Shown: positions 15,956 to 23,482 of the stretch, piece after piece | Numbering within the stretch: the first letter of the stretch is position 1 | Layout of the letters: each line of letters starts with the position of its first letter | Origin: Sva-07 sp035527095 | GTDB lineage: Bacteria; Actinomycetota; Acidimicrobiia; Acidimicrobiales; Ilumatobacteraceae | Length of the DNA stretch: 64,000 nucleotides | Direction of reading: 5' to 3' | Assembly: GCA_035527095.1 (NCBI GenBank) | Contig: DATLBC010000140.1 | Span: forward strand, 12,479-76,478 | Program-made: the position numbers and the translations under genes | Notes under the pieces: model-generated | What the model was told of the DNA's origin: nothing | What the model saw: the letters and a program-made list of their open reading frames with translations, nothing else | Database searches by the model: none

Positions 15956-18141
15956 GAGAGACCCACCCCGAGCATGTGGCGCACCGTCGACAACGCGGCC
16001 GCGGCCCGTGCGGGGTCGACGTCGGCCCCGAACCCCCCGGAACGTTCGACGCCGATGCCCATCAGGAGTCGCATGAGCTGTCGTCGTTCGGCTGCTTCGA
16101 ACGCACCGAACGTGCGGCGCAGCAGGGCGATCACCGCATCGAAGGCATCTGGTTGCAGCGACGCAACCCATCCGTCGAGCACGGCGAGGAGGTCGGCGTC
16201 GTGGATCAGCACCGACCCGGATCCGGCGAGGAACCCTTCGACGAACGCTGCGCCGCTCGCGGGTGGCGTGCCGGCCGACAGCGCCTGCGACAGTCGACGC
16301 TGCACGGCGTCGACCGACCAGACTCCGGCGTCGTGGAGAAGTCGCGTGGCGCGACCCTGCACCAGACCGTGGCCGCTCCCCGTCGCGAGTTCGACGAGCA
16401 CGATGGGCAGGCCGTGACGACGGGCCGGATGATCGAGCACGGCGAGCGCTCCCTGCAAACCGGCGAGGCGTTCGACGAGCACGGCCGCACCGTCGTCGTC
16501 GAGCGAGTGCGCCGATGCAACGAGGCCGGCCAGGATCCGAACGACGATGCCGTCGACGACCTCCCGAAGCGCGCCGGCATCGGTCGAGCGGACATCGCCA
16601 TAGCGCAACGCAGCCGCGAGCGGCGGCAGCGCATCGAGCAGTCGACCGACGTCGGGGTCGGTGGCCGCCCTGCTCGCCAGGCGCTGCACGGTGGGCTCGA
16701 CCGCTTGAGGAAGGTCCGCGAAGAGCGCCGAGCTGATGATGCCGACCAGCTCGACGATGCCCGACGATGCGGCGGCTCGTTCCAGCAGTCGGGCGGTCGC
16801 TGCGGTGTCCAGCGTCGTGCCGTAGCCGGCACGTTCGATCAGGCGCACCGACAGCTCGGGATCCCATCGCACCTCCCACGTCTCGCGGAATGTGCCAGAC
16901 GATCCCCGACCGTCGACAACTGCACCCCACGGCACGCCGAGCGCGACGAGACGGTGGAGGAGATGCGACTTGCGCAGGCCGGTCGGGGTGCGCAGGTCGA
17001 CCTCGACGAGTGTGGTCTCGGCACGAGGTGGGAGGCGAGCCGACTTCTGCGCCTTCGCGACGTCGCGGGCGAGCGGCACCTGCGGGGCGGCGTCGGGGAC
17101 AGTGCCGAGTTCGTCGCCGACCACCAGTTCGCGTCGCACGAGGTCGAGGCCGCCCATCACAGCGTCGGCGGCGTCGAGCACTTCGGACAGCCCGACCCGG
17201 GGTCGGCCGCGCATTGCTGCGAGCGACTCGGCCAGCCGGGTGCCGGCGATCAGGTGATCCGGCGACGCCGACCCGCCGCGTTCGCGGACGAGTCGCGCCG
17301 CGTCGACGAAGAATCGAGCGACGCCGTCGCTCCCGGGGTGATCGAATACGTGGCGATACCAGCCGGGGCTGTCGACGCCTGCGGCGTAACCGGAACCCGC
17401 AACGAGCCGGCGATGTGTCCACGGCACCCAGGCAACGGCGGTCTTGACCTTGGGGAGCCCACGCAACGTAGCGGTGTCGGTGGAGACGTTGGGGGTGCCA
17501 GGGGCGTCGATGTCGAGGGCGGGCACGTGCCACGCTCCACACACGACAACGATTTGTTCGTGCCCGGCCCGGCGGGCAGCGCGTATCGATCGGCGCATGT
17601 GAGCCTCGCGTTGCAGCTCTCGTCGCGTCGGCACGAAACCGTCGCGGGCAGCGGCCATCGCCTCGGCGACGGCGTCGAACGCTGGGGCGCCGTCGCCCCG
17701 GTGCTCGATCACGTCCTCCCACCATCGCTCCGGGTCGGGGTCGCCGGCCGCGGCGGCGAGTTCGCGCAGCGGGTCGGGCGGTGCCGACTCGGCAACGAGC
17801 GAGACATCGTCATCACCAGCAGCGGCGGCGAGCGTGACCGCCAGCGGCAGGTCGACCGCGTGGACCTCCACGTCGTGGACATTCGCCCAGGCGATCGCCT
17901 GCCACTCGGGGCTGAACGTGGCGAACGGCGCGAACGCGGCCCGCCCGGGCTCGGCCGGAACGTAGGTGAGCAGCGCGACCGGCGGCACGAGGCCCGGCTC
18001 GCCCACCCACCGCAGCGCAGCATCGACGTCGGCAGGCGCTTCGACGAGCACCACGTCGGGTTGGATGTCCTCCAGTGCCCGCAGCACCGACCGAGCCGAC
18101 CCGGGTCCGTGATGACGGATGCCGAGCAGGTGGACGCTCAC
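15952..18141 (-). CDS. DUF5682 family protein
   Basis: A 729-residue protein starting HLLGIRHHGPGSARSV and continuing PDVVLVEAPADVDAAL, the DUF5682 signature. A later strand, IVVVCGAWHVPALD, adds a second conserved His. This His/Glu layout recalls the TIKI/TraB/EreA-like superfamily, which suggests a hydrolase or esterase-type active site; that relation is my inference. The C-terminal half is helical with no recognised motif. The GTG start overlaps the MoxR stop (GTGA) and its stop overlaps the VWA start (GTGA), so MoxR, DUF5682 and VWA are a coupled trio. Confidence 0.85.
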   Translation of the reverse strand: MSVHLLGIRHHGPGSARSVLRALEDIQPDVVLVEAPADVDAALRWVGEPGLVPPVALLTYVPAEPGRAAFAPFATFSPEWQAIAWANVHDVEVHAVDLPLAVTLAAAAGDDDVSLVAESAPPDPLRELAAAAGDPDPERWWEDVIEHRGDGAPAFDAVAEAMAAARDGFVPTRRELQREAHMRRSIRAARRAGHEQIVVVCGAWHVPALDIDAPGTPNVSTDTATLRGLPKVKTAVAWVPWTHRRLVAGSGYAAGVDSPGWYRHVFDHPGSDGVARFFVDAARLVRERGGSASPDHLIAGTRLAESLAAMRGRPRVGLSEVLDAADAVMGGLDLVRRELVVGDELGTVPDAAPQVPLARDVAKAQKSARLPPRAETTLVEVDLRTPTGLRKSHLLHRLVALGVPWGAVVDGRGSSGTFRETWEVRWDPELSVRLIERAGYGTTLDTAATARLLERAAASSGIVELVGIISSALFADLPQAVEPTVQRLASRAATDPDVGRLLDALPPLAAALRYGDVRSTDAGALREVVDGIVVRILAGLVASAHSLDDDGAAVLVERLAGLQGALAVLDHPARRHGLPIVLVELATGSGHGLVQGRATRLLHDAGVWSVDAVQRRLSQALSAGTPPASGAAFVEGFLAGSGSVLIHDADLLAVLDGWVASLQPDAFDAVIALLRRTFGAFEAAERRQLMRLLMGIGVERSGGFGADVDPARAAAALSTVRHMLGVGLS

Positions 18142-19253
18142 GTGTCGAGGGCGCGGCAGGCGTCGTAGAACTCGTCCCAGCCGGGACGTTCGCGCACGAC
18201 GGCCTCGAGATACTCGCGCCAGGCGATCGCGTCGTGAACCGGATCGCTCACGACCGCGCCGATGATCCCGGCGGCGACGTCGGTCGAACGCAGTTCTCCG
18301 TCGCCGAAATGTGCAGCAAGGGCAAGCCCGTTGGTGACGACCGAGATCGCCTCGGCGGTCGACAGGGTGCCGGTGGGGATCTTGACGCTGTTGCGCTCGT
18401 CTTCGGTGAGGCCGGATCGGAGCTCGCGGAACACGGTGACGACCCGGCGGATCTCGTCCGCGGCGGCGGGAACGTCGGGCAGCGCGAGCGCCACGCCGAG
18501 TTCACCGACGCGCCGGCTGACGATGGCGATCTCCTCGTCGATCGTGGTGGGGAGCGGCAGCACGACCGTGTTGAAGCGCCGCCGCAGCGCGCTCGACAGG
18601 TCGTTGACGCCACGGTCGCGGTCGTTTGCGGTCGCGATGACGTTGAACCCCCGGATCGCAGCCACCTCGGTGTCGAGCTCCGGCACCGGCAGCACCTTCT
18701 CGGACAGCACGGTGACCAAGGCGTCCTGCACCTCGGGTGGCATACGGGTGAGTTCCTCGACACGCACGATGGCGCCGCGCTCCATACCCCGGTAGATCGG
18801 GCCGGGCACGAGCGCCGCGGTGCTGGGACCTTCGGCGAGCAGCCGGGCATAGTTCCAGCCGTAGCGCAACGTTTCCTCGGTGGTGCCTGCGGTGCCCTGG
18901 ACGAGCAGCGTGGAGTCGCCGCTGATCGCTGCCGCGAGGTGCTCGCTCACCCAGGTCTTCGCTGTGCCCGGCACGCCCAGCAGCAGCAACGCCCGGTCGG
19001 TGGCGAGCGTGGCGACAGCGATCTCCACGAGCCGCTGCTGGCCGACGTACTTCGGCGAGATCACCGTGCCATCGGACAACTGGCCACCGAGCAGATAGCG
19101 CACGACCGCCCACGGCGACATCTTCCAGCCCGGCGGGCGTTCGCGGTCGTCGAGTGCGGCGAGTGCGGCCAGCTCGTGCTCGTACTGGTGCTCGGCGTGC
19201 GGACGCAGCACGTCGCCGGACGGCATGTCACCCGGAGGGACTGGTGCACTCAT
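18138..19253 (-). CDS. MoxR-family AAA+ ATPase
   Basis: A 371-residue AAA+ ATPase. Walker A is GVPGTAKT and the Walker B-like strand is AIVRVEEL followed by TRMPPEVQDAL; sensor 1 is FNVIATANDRDRGV and the arginine-rich segment SSALRRRFNTVVLPLP follows. MoxR ATPases act as chaperones with a VWA partner, here encoded two genes downstream. An ATG at 19307 is possible and overlaps the preceding stop, but TAGCGT 8 bases before the ATG at 19253 favours the shorter form. Confidence 0.9.
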   Translation of the reverse strand: MSAPVPPGDMPSGDVLRPHAEHQYEHELAALAALDDRERPPGWKMSPWAVVRYLLGGQLSDGTVISPKYVGQQRLVEIAVATLATDRALLLLGVPGTAKTWVSEHLAAAISGDSTLLVQGTAGTTEETLRYGWNYARLLAEGPSTAALVPGPIYRGMERGAIVRVEELTRMPPEVQDALVTVLSEKVLPVPELDTEVAAIRGFNVIATANDRDRGVNDLSSALRRRFNTVVLPLPTTIDEEIAIVSRRVGELGVALALPDVPAAADEIRRVVTVFRELRSGLTEDERNSVKIPTGTLSTAEAISVVTNGLALAAHFGDGELRSTDVAAGIIGAVVSDPVHDAIAWREYLEAVVRERPGWDEFYDACRALDT

Positions 19254-19261
19254 CGACGACG

Positions 19262-19267
19262 ACGCTA
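19262..19267 (-). promoter_or_regulatory. leaderless -10 element of the MoxR-DUF5682-VWA operon
   Basis: On the minus strand this reads TAGCGT, 8 bases before the MoxR ATG at 19253. It gives the three-gene core its own promoter downstream of the DUF222 gene. Confidence 0.5.
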
Positions 19268-19306
19268 CCGACCGACCGTCGCTCTGTTCCTGCTGCCCGA
19301 CCATCA

Positions 19307-20569
19307 TCAGGCGGCGGTACTTCGCTGGGATCGGCCTGGTGGTCCGGTCGCGTGGACGCTCCCGTCGGGGAGGTGGAGGGTGAGTTGTCGGTTCGGTCCG
19401 AGTTCGATAACCCATCCGTCGTTGTGGATCTTGGCGTGATGCACCGAGCAGACGGGCAGGAGGTTGTCGAAGTCGGTGCGGCCCTGGTTGCGCCACCAGA
19501 TGATGTGGTGGAGTTTGCAGCGGTCGTAGGCCACCGTGCAGCCCGGGATGGCACAACACCGGTACAGCCCGCGTAGCGCGCGTCGTTGGGCGCGGTTCGC
19601 CAGGCGGGTGGTGCGTCCCAGGTTCAACTCTCCGGGTGCGTGCAGCACCACACCGTTGCGAACCACGACCGCGTGCACGTCGGCGTCGCCGGCCAACGTG
19701 GCGAGCACGCGGGCGGGGATCTCGACAGGGATCGAGAACTCGCCAACCGGGCCGACCTGGTCCTCAGCATCGGCGTGGACGACCACGACATATTCCGGTC
19801 GGCCCAGCTTCGGCCGCACGAGCGGTGCAGGATCGTTGCTGCGTTCGTTGCCCAACGCTTCGTCGAGGAGGAGTCGAGCGACGGCCTGGGCGGCGAGGTA
19901 GCGCTGCTTCTCGATGGGGTCGTCGGGGCAGTCGGCGGGCTCGGCTTCACCGAAGAGCGTTTGGACTGTGGTGTCGATCCGAGCGGCGATCTTGATGCCG
20001 GTGACGGGGTCGAACTTGGCGGTCAGGTTCCACATGCCGTCGGTGTCGACCCAGGTGCGGGCTCGTGCGTTGCGGCGTTGTCGGGCGAGACGGTCGAGGC
20101 CGTCGTCTTCTTGGAGTCGTTTGGTTTCGAGGTCCAGGCGGCGGGTGAACTCGTCGACCGTGCCGGCCTTCGCAACGGCGGCCAATGCGTCGGCACGCTT
20201 GATCAGCTCGCCGCGTTTGGACGCATCGACCTTCTTCGAGGCCCGGGTGACGGCATCGACATGGTCAGCGGTGATCGCACCGTCGCCCAACGCGTCAGCC
20301 AGCTTGGGTGTCTGCTTCAACGTCGTGGAGCGTTCGGTGGTCTTGGCCGCCTGGCTCAGCGATTTCTTCGACGCGTTCGCGATGCGCTGCTCGGGGAACG
20401 AATCGATCCCCTCGAGTTGCCTGACCAGGCCGGCGTGCTGAGCGTCGCACCACGCCTGCACTTCACGCACCGCGACCAGACCGGACTCGATCAGATCAGC
20501 ACCCGCCGACGAGTTCGAACGCACCGACGCAATCGCCCCGACCCGCTCGACCACCGCAGCGATCTCCAT
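19307..20569 (-). CDS. DUF222 / HNH endonuclease (13E12 type)
   Basis: A 420-residue protein with an N-terminal DUF222 region (1-~270, helical, rich in Lys and Ala) and a C-terminal HNH nuclease: AIPGCTVAYDRCKLHH, then NLLPVCSVHHAKIH, with the CxxC-like zinc ligands and the His-Asn-His core. The 13E12 repeat family is multicopy in mycobacteria and other actinobacteria and behaves like a dispersed or mobile coding repeat. Here it sits between DUF5691 and MoxR of one functional cluster. It has its own leaderless promoter. Confidence 0.9.
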   Translation of the reverse strand: MEIAAVVERVGAIASVRSNSSAGADLIESGLVAVREVQAWCDAQHAGLVRQLEGIDSFPEQRIANASKKSLSQAAKTTERSTTLKQTPKLADALGDGAITADHVDAVTRASKKVDASKRGELIKRADALAAVAKAGTVDEFTRRLDLETKRLQEDDGLDRLARQRRNARARTWVDTDGMWNLTAKFDPVTGIKIAARIDTTVQTLFGEAEPADCPDDPIEKQRYLAAQAVARLLLDEALGNERSNDPAPLVRPKLGRPEYVVVVHADAEDQVGPVGEFSIPVEIPARVLATLAGDADVHAVVVRNGVVLHAPGELNLGRTTRLANRAQRRALRGLYRCCAIPGCTVAYDRCKLHHIIWWRNQGRTDFDNLLPVCSVHHAKIHNDGWVIELGPNRQLTLHLPDGSVHATGPPGRSQRSTAA

Positions 20570-20576
20570 GCCGGCA

Positions 20577-20582
20577 ACCCTA
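20577..20582 (-). promoter_or_regulatory. leaderless -10 element (DUF222-HNH gene)
   Basis: On the minus strand this reads TAGGGT, 7 bases before the ATG at 20569, without a Shine-Dalgarno. Confidence 0.5.
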
Positions 20583-20655
20583 GACAGGGGGTGTCACACA
20601 GTTGATCGGCGCAAGACTTCGGCCATGAGCGACGCCGTCGACGACGTGGGACCGC

Positions 20656-21459
20656 TCAGCTGACCGACAGTTCGTCGAGCATGCGTTGACGAGTGCGGCC
20701 AAGGTCGGCGAGGACCGATGCGAGGGGAAAACCGGGCGATCCGCCGTCGATCGCTTCGAGAGCCGACGCCACCTGACCGGGAGCATCGGGCCGCATGCGT
20801 GCGATGAGATTGACGAGAACTGCTCGGTGAGCGTGGACCAACATGCCGGCGTCGATCGCTCTGGCGAGTTGTCGAGCGACGACGTCACCGTCGGCGTGGA
20901 GCAGCGGCTCGAGATCGGGCGGGATCGGAAGCGGTGGCAACTCGGCGATGTCGTCCGCCGACGGATCGGGCTGCGCGCCAGCGGCGCCTCGGGCGCCCAA
21001 CTCGGGGAGGTGACCGACGAGCCAACCGGCGAGCGGTCCACACGCCAGCTCGGCACGGGCTCGGCGAATGGGATCGGTTCGGTGTCGGGTCAGCAGCTCG
21101 GGCACGAGGTCGGGTGGCACGCGCCACCCATTCATGACCAGGCTCAGCATCCATTCGTCCTCGAGCACCGGCCACGACGACACGATGTGATGCCAGCGTT
21201 CGGCCGCAGCGGGCACACAGACCGGTCGATCATCGGTGCCGGGACCATCGACCGGCGACAAGGGTGCCCCCGGAAGGACGCCGGCACGGCGAACAGCCAC
21301 GGTCGCGGCGACCTGGGCGAGCATCCGCTCCGACGGTGTCGACCGGACTGTGTCGTCGACGAGGTCCGCGATCAGCCCGTCCGGCTCGGGCGGGTTGCGA
21401 CGGTCGGTGCCGAGCATCGCCACCGACACCAACTCGCGCCACTGCTCCACCTGCGTCAC
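20656..21459 (-). CDS. DUF5691 family protein
   Basis: A 267-residue helical protein starting with WRELVSVAMLGTDRR, the DUF5691 signature, and containing WMLSLVMNGWRVPPDLV and a Trp-rich middle. The family is found next to SWIM, MoxR, DUF5682 and VWA genes but has no known function. The frame is open upstream to 21507; I chose the GTG at 21459 because the conserved block begins nine codons later and a strong inverted repeat occupies the upstream gap. There is no TAnnnT element, so it is probably cotranscribed with the SWIM gene. Confidence 0.8.
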   Translation of the reverse strand: MTQVEQWRELVSVAMLGTDRRNPPEPDGLIADLVDDTVRSTPSERMLAQVAATVAVRRAGVLPGAPLSPVDGPGTDDRPVCVPAAAERWHHIVSSWPVLEDEWMLSLVMNGWRVPPDLVPELLTRHRTDPIRRARAELACGPLAGWLVGHLPELGARGAAGAQPDPSADDIAELPPLPIPPDLEPLLHADGDVVARQLARAIDAGMLVHAHRAVLVNLIARMRPDAPGQVASALEAIDGGSPGFPLASVLADLGRTRQRMLDELSVS

Positions 21460-21471
21460 GCCGCCCCACCC

Positions 21472-21529
21472 CCACGTTTGCGTCGAGGTTCGGGTGACCC
21501 GCCGCACACAAACTCTGACGCAAACGTGG
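21472..21529. repeat. inverted repeat between SWIM and DUF5691 genes
   Basis: CCACGTTTGCGTC (21472-21484) and GACGCAAACGTGG (21517-21529) are a perfect 13-base inverted repeat. Further imperfect pairing extends the stem to about 25 bp with an 8-base loop. It fills almost the whole gap between the two genes. It could be an attenuator or RNA-processing hairpin that sets their relative expression, or a small REP-like element. Confidence 0.75.
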
Positions 21530-21532
21530 TGA

Positions 21533-22939
21533 TCATGCCGCGCTCACGAAGGAGTCGTCGGCACGGGGGCCGATGTCGATCGAGTGGTCGTCGAGGTGGA
21601 TGGTCAGCGGCACGACACCGTGCGGCGTCCACTCGCACGACACGTCGACAGTGCCACCGCCGGCGACCGCGAGCAACGTCGCCAGGGGACGGCCGCCGGC
21701 GATCAACGGCAGCGAGCCGCCGCTGTCGGTGAGGGCGAACCGCGTGCCGTCGACGGCGACCGCTGCGGTGGCCGTGAACGGGATGCGGTCGAGCCACGGC
21801 TCGGCGGCGAGCAGTACGCCGACCTCGTCGCAGGCCGCCACGACATCGACGGCAGGTGGACGGGCGGGCTCGATCGGATCGCCGTGGCGTGTGCCGACCA
21901 GCGCGCGCAGCGCAGGTCCGGGATACCGATGCAGGTCTGCTTCGACGGCGGTCCCGACGATCAACGACGTGTCGAGGCTCTGGCGGTACGCAGCGAACGA
22001 CAGCACGAGGGCCCAGCGTCCCGACGTCGACCCGCGCAGCCAATGGCGACGCACCTCGATGCGGTCCTCGCGGGTGTCGCTGCGGGCCGCAACGACCCAC
22101 GTGTCGGTGTCGGGAACACCGCAGAGCACGTCGGCCTGTCGCACCTGCCAACCGACCGTGGTGGCCACGGCGTCGGCGAGCGGGCCCGGCAGCGACCCGA
22201 GTCGGCGGCCCGCCTGTGCGAGCAGATGCAGCAACCCGAGCTCGGCGAGCACGTCGCTGTGCCAGTCGGGGGAGGCACCGACGAGACCGGCCAGCCTGCG
22301 GATGCGATTGGCGAGGCTGCCTGCTTGCGCATCGACGAGACGAGCGGCCAGCTCGTCCCACGTCGCGTACTTCGCCAGTGCCGGATCGGCCAGGCCGGTG
22401 CGCATCCGATCGTCGAGCCAACGGTCGAGTTCGGTCAGCCCTGCGAACATCCGCTCGATGCGCTCGTCGCGCGCCCGGTCACGGTCGGGTTCTGGAGGCG
22501 GTTCCCGCTCCCCCTCGGGCAGTGCATCGGAGATCGCGTCCGAGGTCGGCGCCGATGCGGACGCCGCCGTGTCGCGAGCCGACGGCGGGAACGTCGTGTC
22601 CGGACCGCGACGGCCGGCGGAGGCCTCGCGAGCCTCGACCCAGCTCGCCACCTGCGGCGGCGCCGTCGTGTCCGGGACGTCGCCGCTCACCCACAGCAAC
22701 AACATCGCGAGCACGTGTTTGCACGGATGACGCCGACTTGGGCACGTGCACCGGAAACCGACGCCGACATGGTCGACCATCGTGTCGTACGGCTCTGCAC
22801 CGCTCCCCCGACAGGACCCCCACACCGCCCGGTCGTCGGCGCCGAGCCCGCCCCACTTCGTCAACGTGGTCAGCGGCCGGGCGGCGCTCAGCGCGGCCGG
22901 GGTCGGCGCGATCGCCTCGACCTGTTCCACCGACCACAT
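21533..22939 (-). CDS. SWIM zinc-finger protein
   Basis: A 468-residue protein with an N-terminal SWIM zinc finger at about residues 62-80: FRCTCPSRRHPCKHVLAML, matching CxC-xn-CxH. A charged Pro/Glu-rich linker (about 85-155) follows, then a long C-terminal region of alternating strands and helices with no recognised motif. SWIM proteins of this architecture accompany MoxR/DUF5682/VWA genes; the zinc finger may bind nucleic acid or protein. It is the first gene of the leftward cluster and has its own TAnnnT element. Confidence 0.85.
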   Translation of the reverse strand: MWSVEQVEAIAPTPAALSAARPLTTLTKWGGLGADDRAVWGSCRGSGAEPYDTMVDHVGVGFRCTCPSRRHPCKHVLAMLLLWVSGDVPDTTAPPQVASWVEAREASAGRRGPDTTFPPSARDTAASASAPTSDAISDALPEGEREPPPEPDRDRARDERIERMFAGLTELDRWLDDRMRTGLADPALAKYATWDELAARLVDAQAGSLANRIRRLAGLVGASPDWHSDVLAELGLLHLLAQAGRRLGSLPGPLADAVATTVGWQVRQADVLCGVPDTDTWVVAARSDTREDRIEVRRHWLRGSTSGRWALVLSFAAYRQSLDTSLIVGTAVEADLHRYPGPALRALVGTRHGDPIEPARPPAVDVVAACDEVGVLLAAEPWLDRIPFTATAAVAVDGTRFALTDSGGSLPLIAGGRPLATLLAVAGGGTVDVSCEWTPHGVVPLTIHLDDHSIDIGPRADDSFVSAA

Positions 22940-22946
22940 GCGCCCG

Positions 22947-22952
22947 ATGGTA
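22947..22952 (-). promoter_or_regulatory. leaderless -10 element (SWIM gene)
   Basis: On the minus strand this reads TACCAT, 7 bases before the ATG at 22939. Confidence 0.55.
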
Positions 22953-22975
22953 CCGAGGGGGTGTCCCTACCTCGG

Positions 22976-23413
22976 TCAGGCCCGCTGGCGCAACACCGCT
23001 TGGGTTTGAGTCACTTTCGCGATGAGACGGTCATCCGACCGGATCTCCGTTTCGACGACGATCGTGGTCGAACCAACATGAAGCGGCGTTGCGACGGCGC
23101 GAATCATCCCGGTCGAGGCACCGCCGAGGAAGTTGGTCTTCGACTCGATTGTCGACGTGCCGGTGGCTCCGGCCGGGAGGTTCATCGCGGCGACCACCGC
23201 CCCGGCCGAATCGGCGATCGCCATCACGGCACCACCGTGGACCAGCCCGCCAGAGGTGCTCACATCATGCGTGACGTCCATGGCGACTTCGACCCGGTCG
23301 GGCGTGGCCGATACTCCGACGATGCCGAGCGTGCCACACAGCGGCATCGCCCCGCGGAGCATGTCGGTCAGGTCAGCATCAGCGACGGTTTCGGACAGCG
23401 GCGCTTCGGACAC
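22976..23413 (-). CDS. PaaI-type hotdog thioesterase
   Basis: A 145-residue single hotdog domain with the family turn STSGGLVHGGAVMAIAD, in which HGG and the following Asp form the active-site region, and the strand STIESKTNFLGGA. These enzymes hydrolyse acyl- or aryl-acyl-CoA. The GTG at 23413 was chosen over an upstream in-frame start because TAGCTT lies exactly 7 bases before it. The substrate is unknown. Confidence 0.85.
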   Translation of the reverse strand: MSEAPLSETVADADLTDMLRGAMPLCGTLGIVGVSATPDRVEVAMDVTHDVSTSGGLVHGGAVMAIADSAGAVVAAMNLPAGATGTSTIESKTNFLGGASTGMIRAVATPLHVGSTTIVVETEIRSDDRLIAKVTQTQAVLRQRA

Positions 23414-23420
23414 GGAGTAC

Positions 23421-23426
23421 AAGCTA
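23421..23426 (-). promoter_or_regulatory. leaderless -10 element (thioesterase gene)
   Basis: On the minus strand this reads TAGCTT, 7 bases before the GTG at 23413. Confidence 0.5.
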
Positions 23427-23482
23427 TGACATCGGCGTCGCACCCTGCCACGACGTTCCACGCGTGGGCGCGGCCACCGACC

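Noticed and set aside
15956..17725. Extension of the VWA gene upstream to 17725
   Set aside because: The added part is an Arg-rich shadow of DUF5682; the GTG at 15955 gives the usual GTGA overlap and the natural N-terminus.
15976..18168. Long open frame opposite DUF5682
   Set aside because: The DUF5682, MoxR and VWA genes overlap by GTGA and occupy this strand region convincingly; the antisense frame has no domain.
19254..19559. N-terminal extension of MoxR upstream of 19253
   Set aside because: Most of it is antisense-like sequence inside the DUF222 gene. A start at 19307 remains possible, but the TAGCGT element favours 19253.
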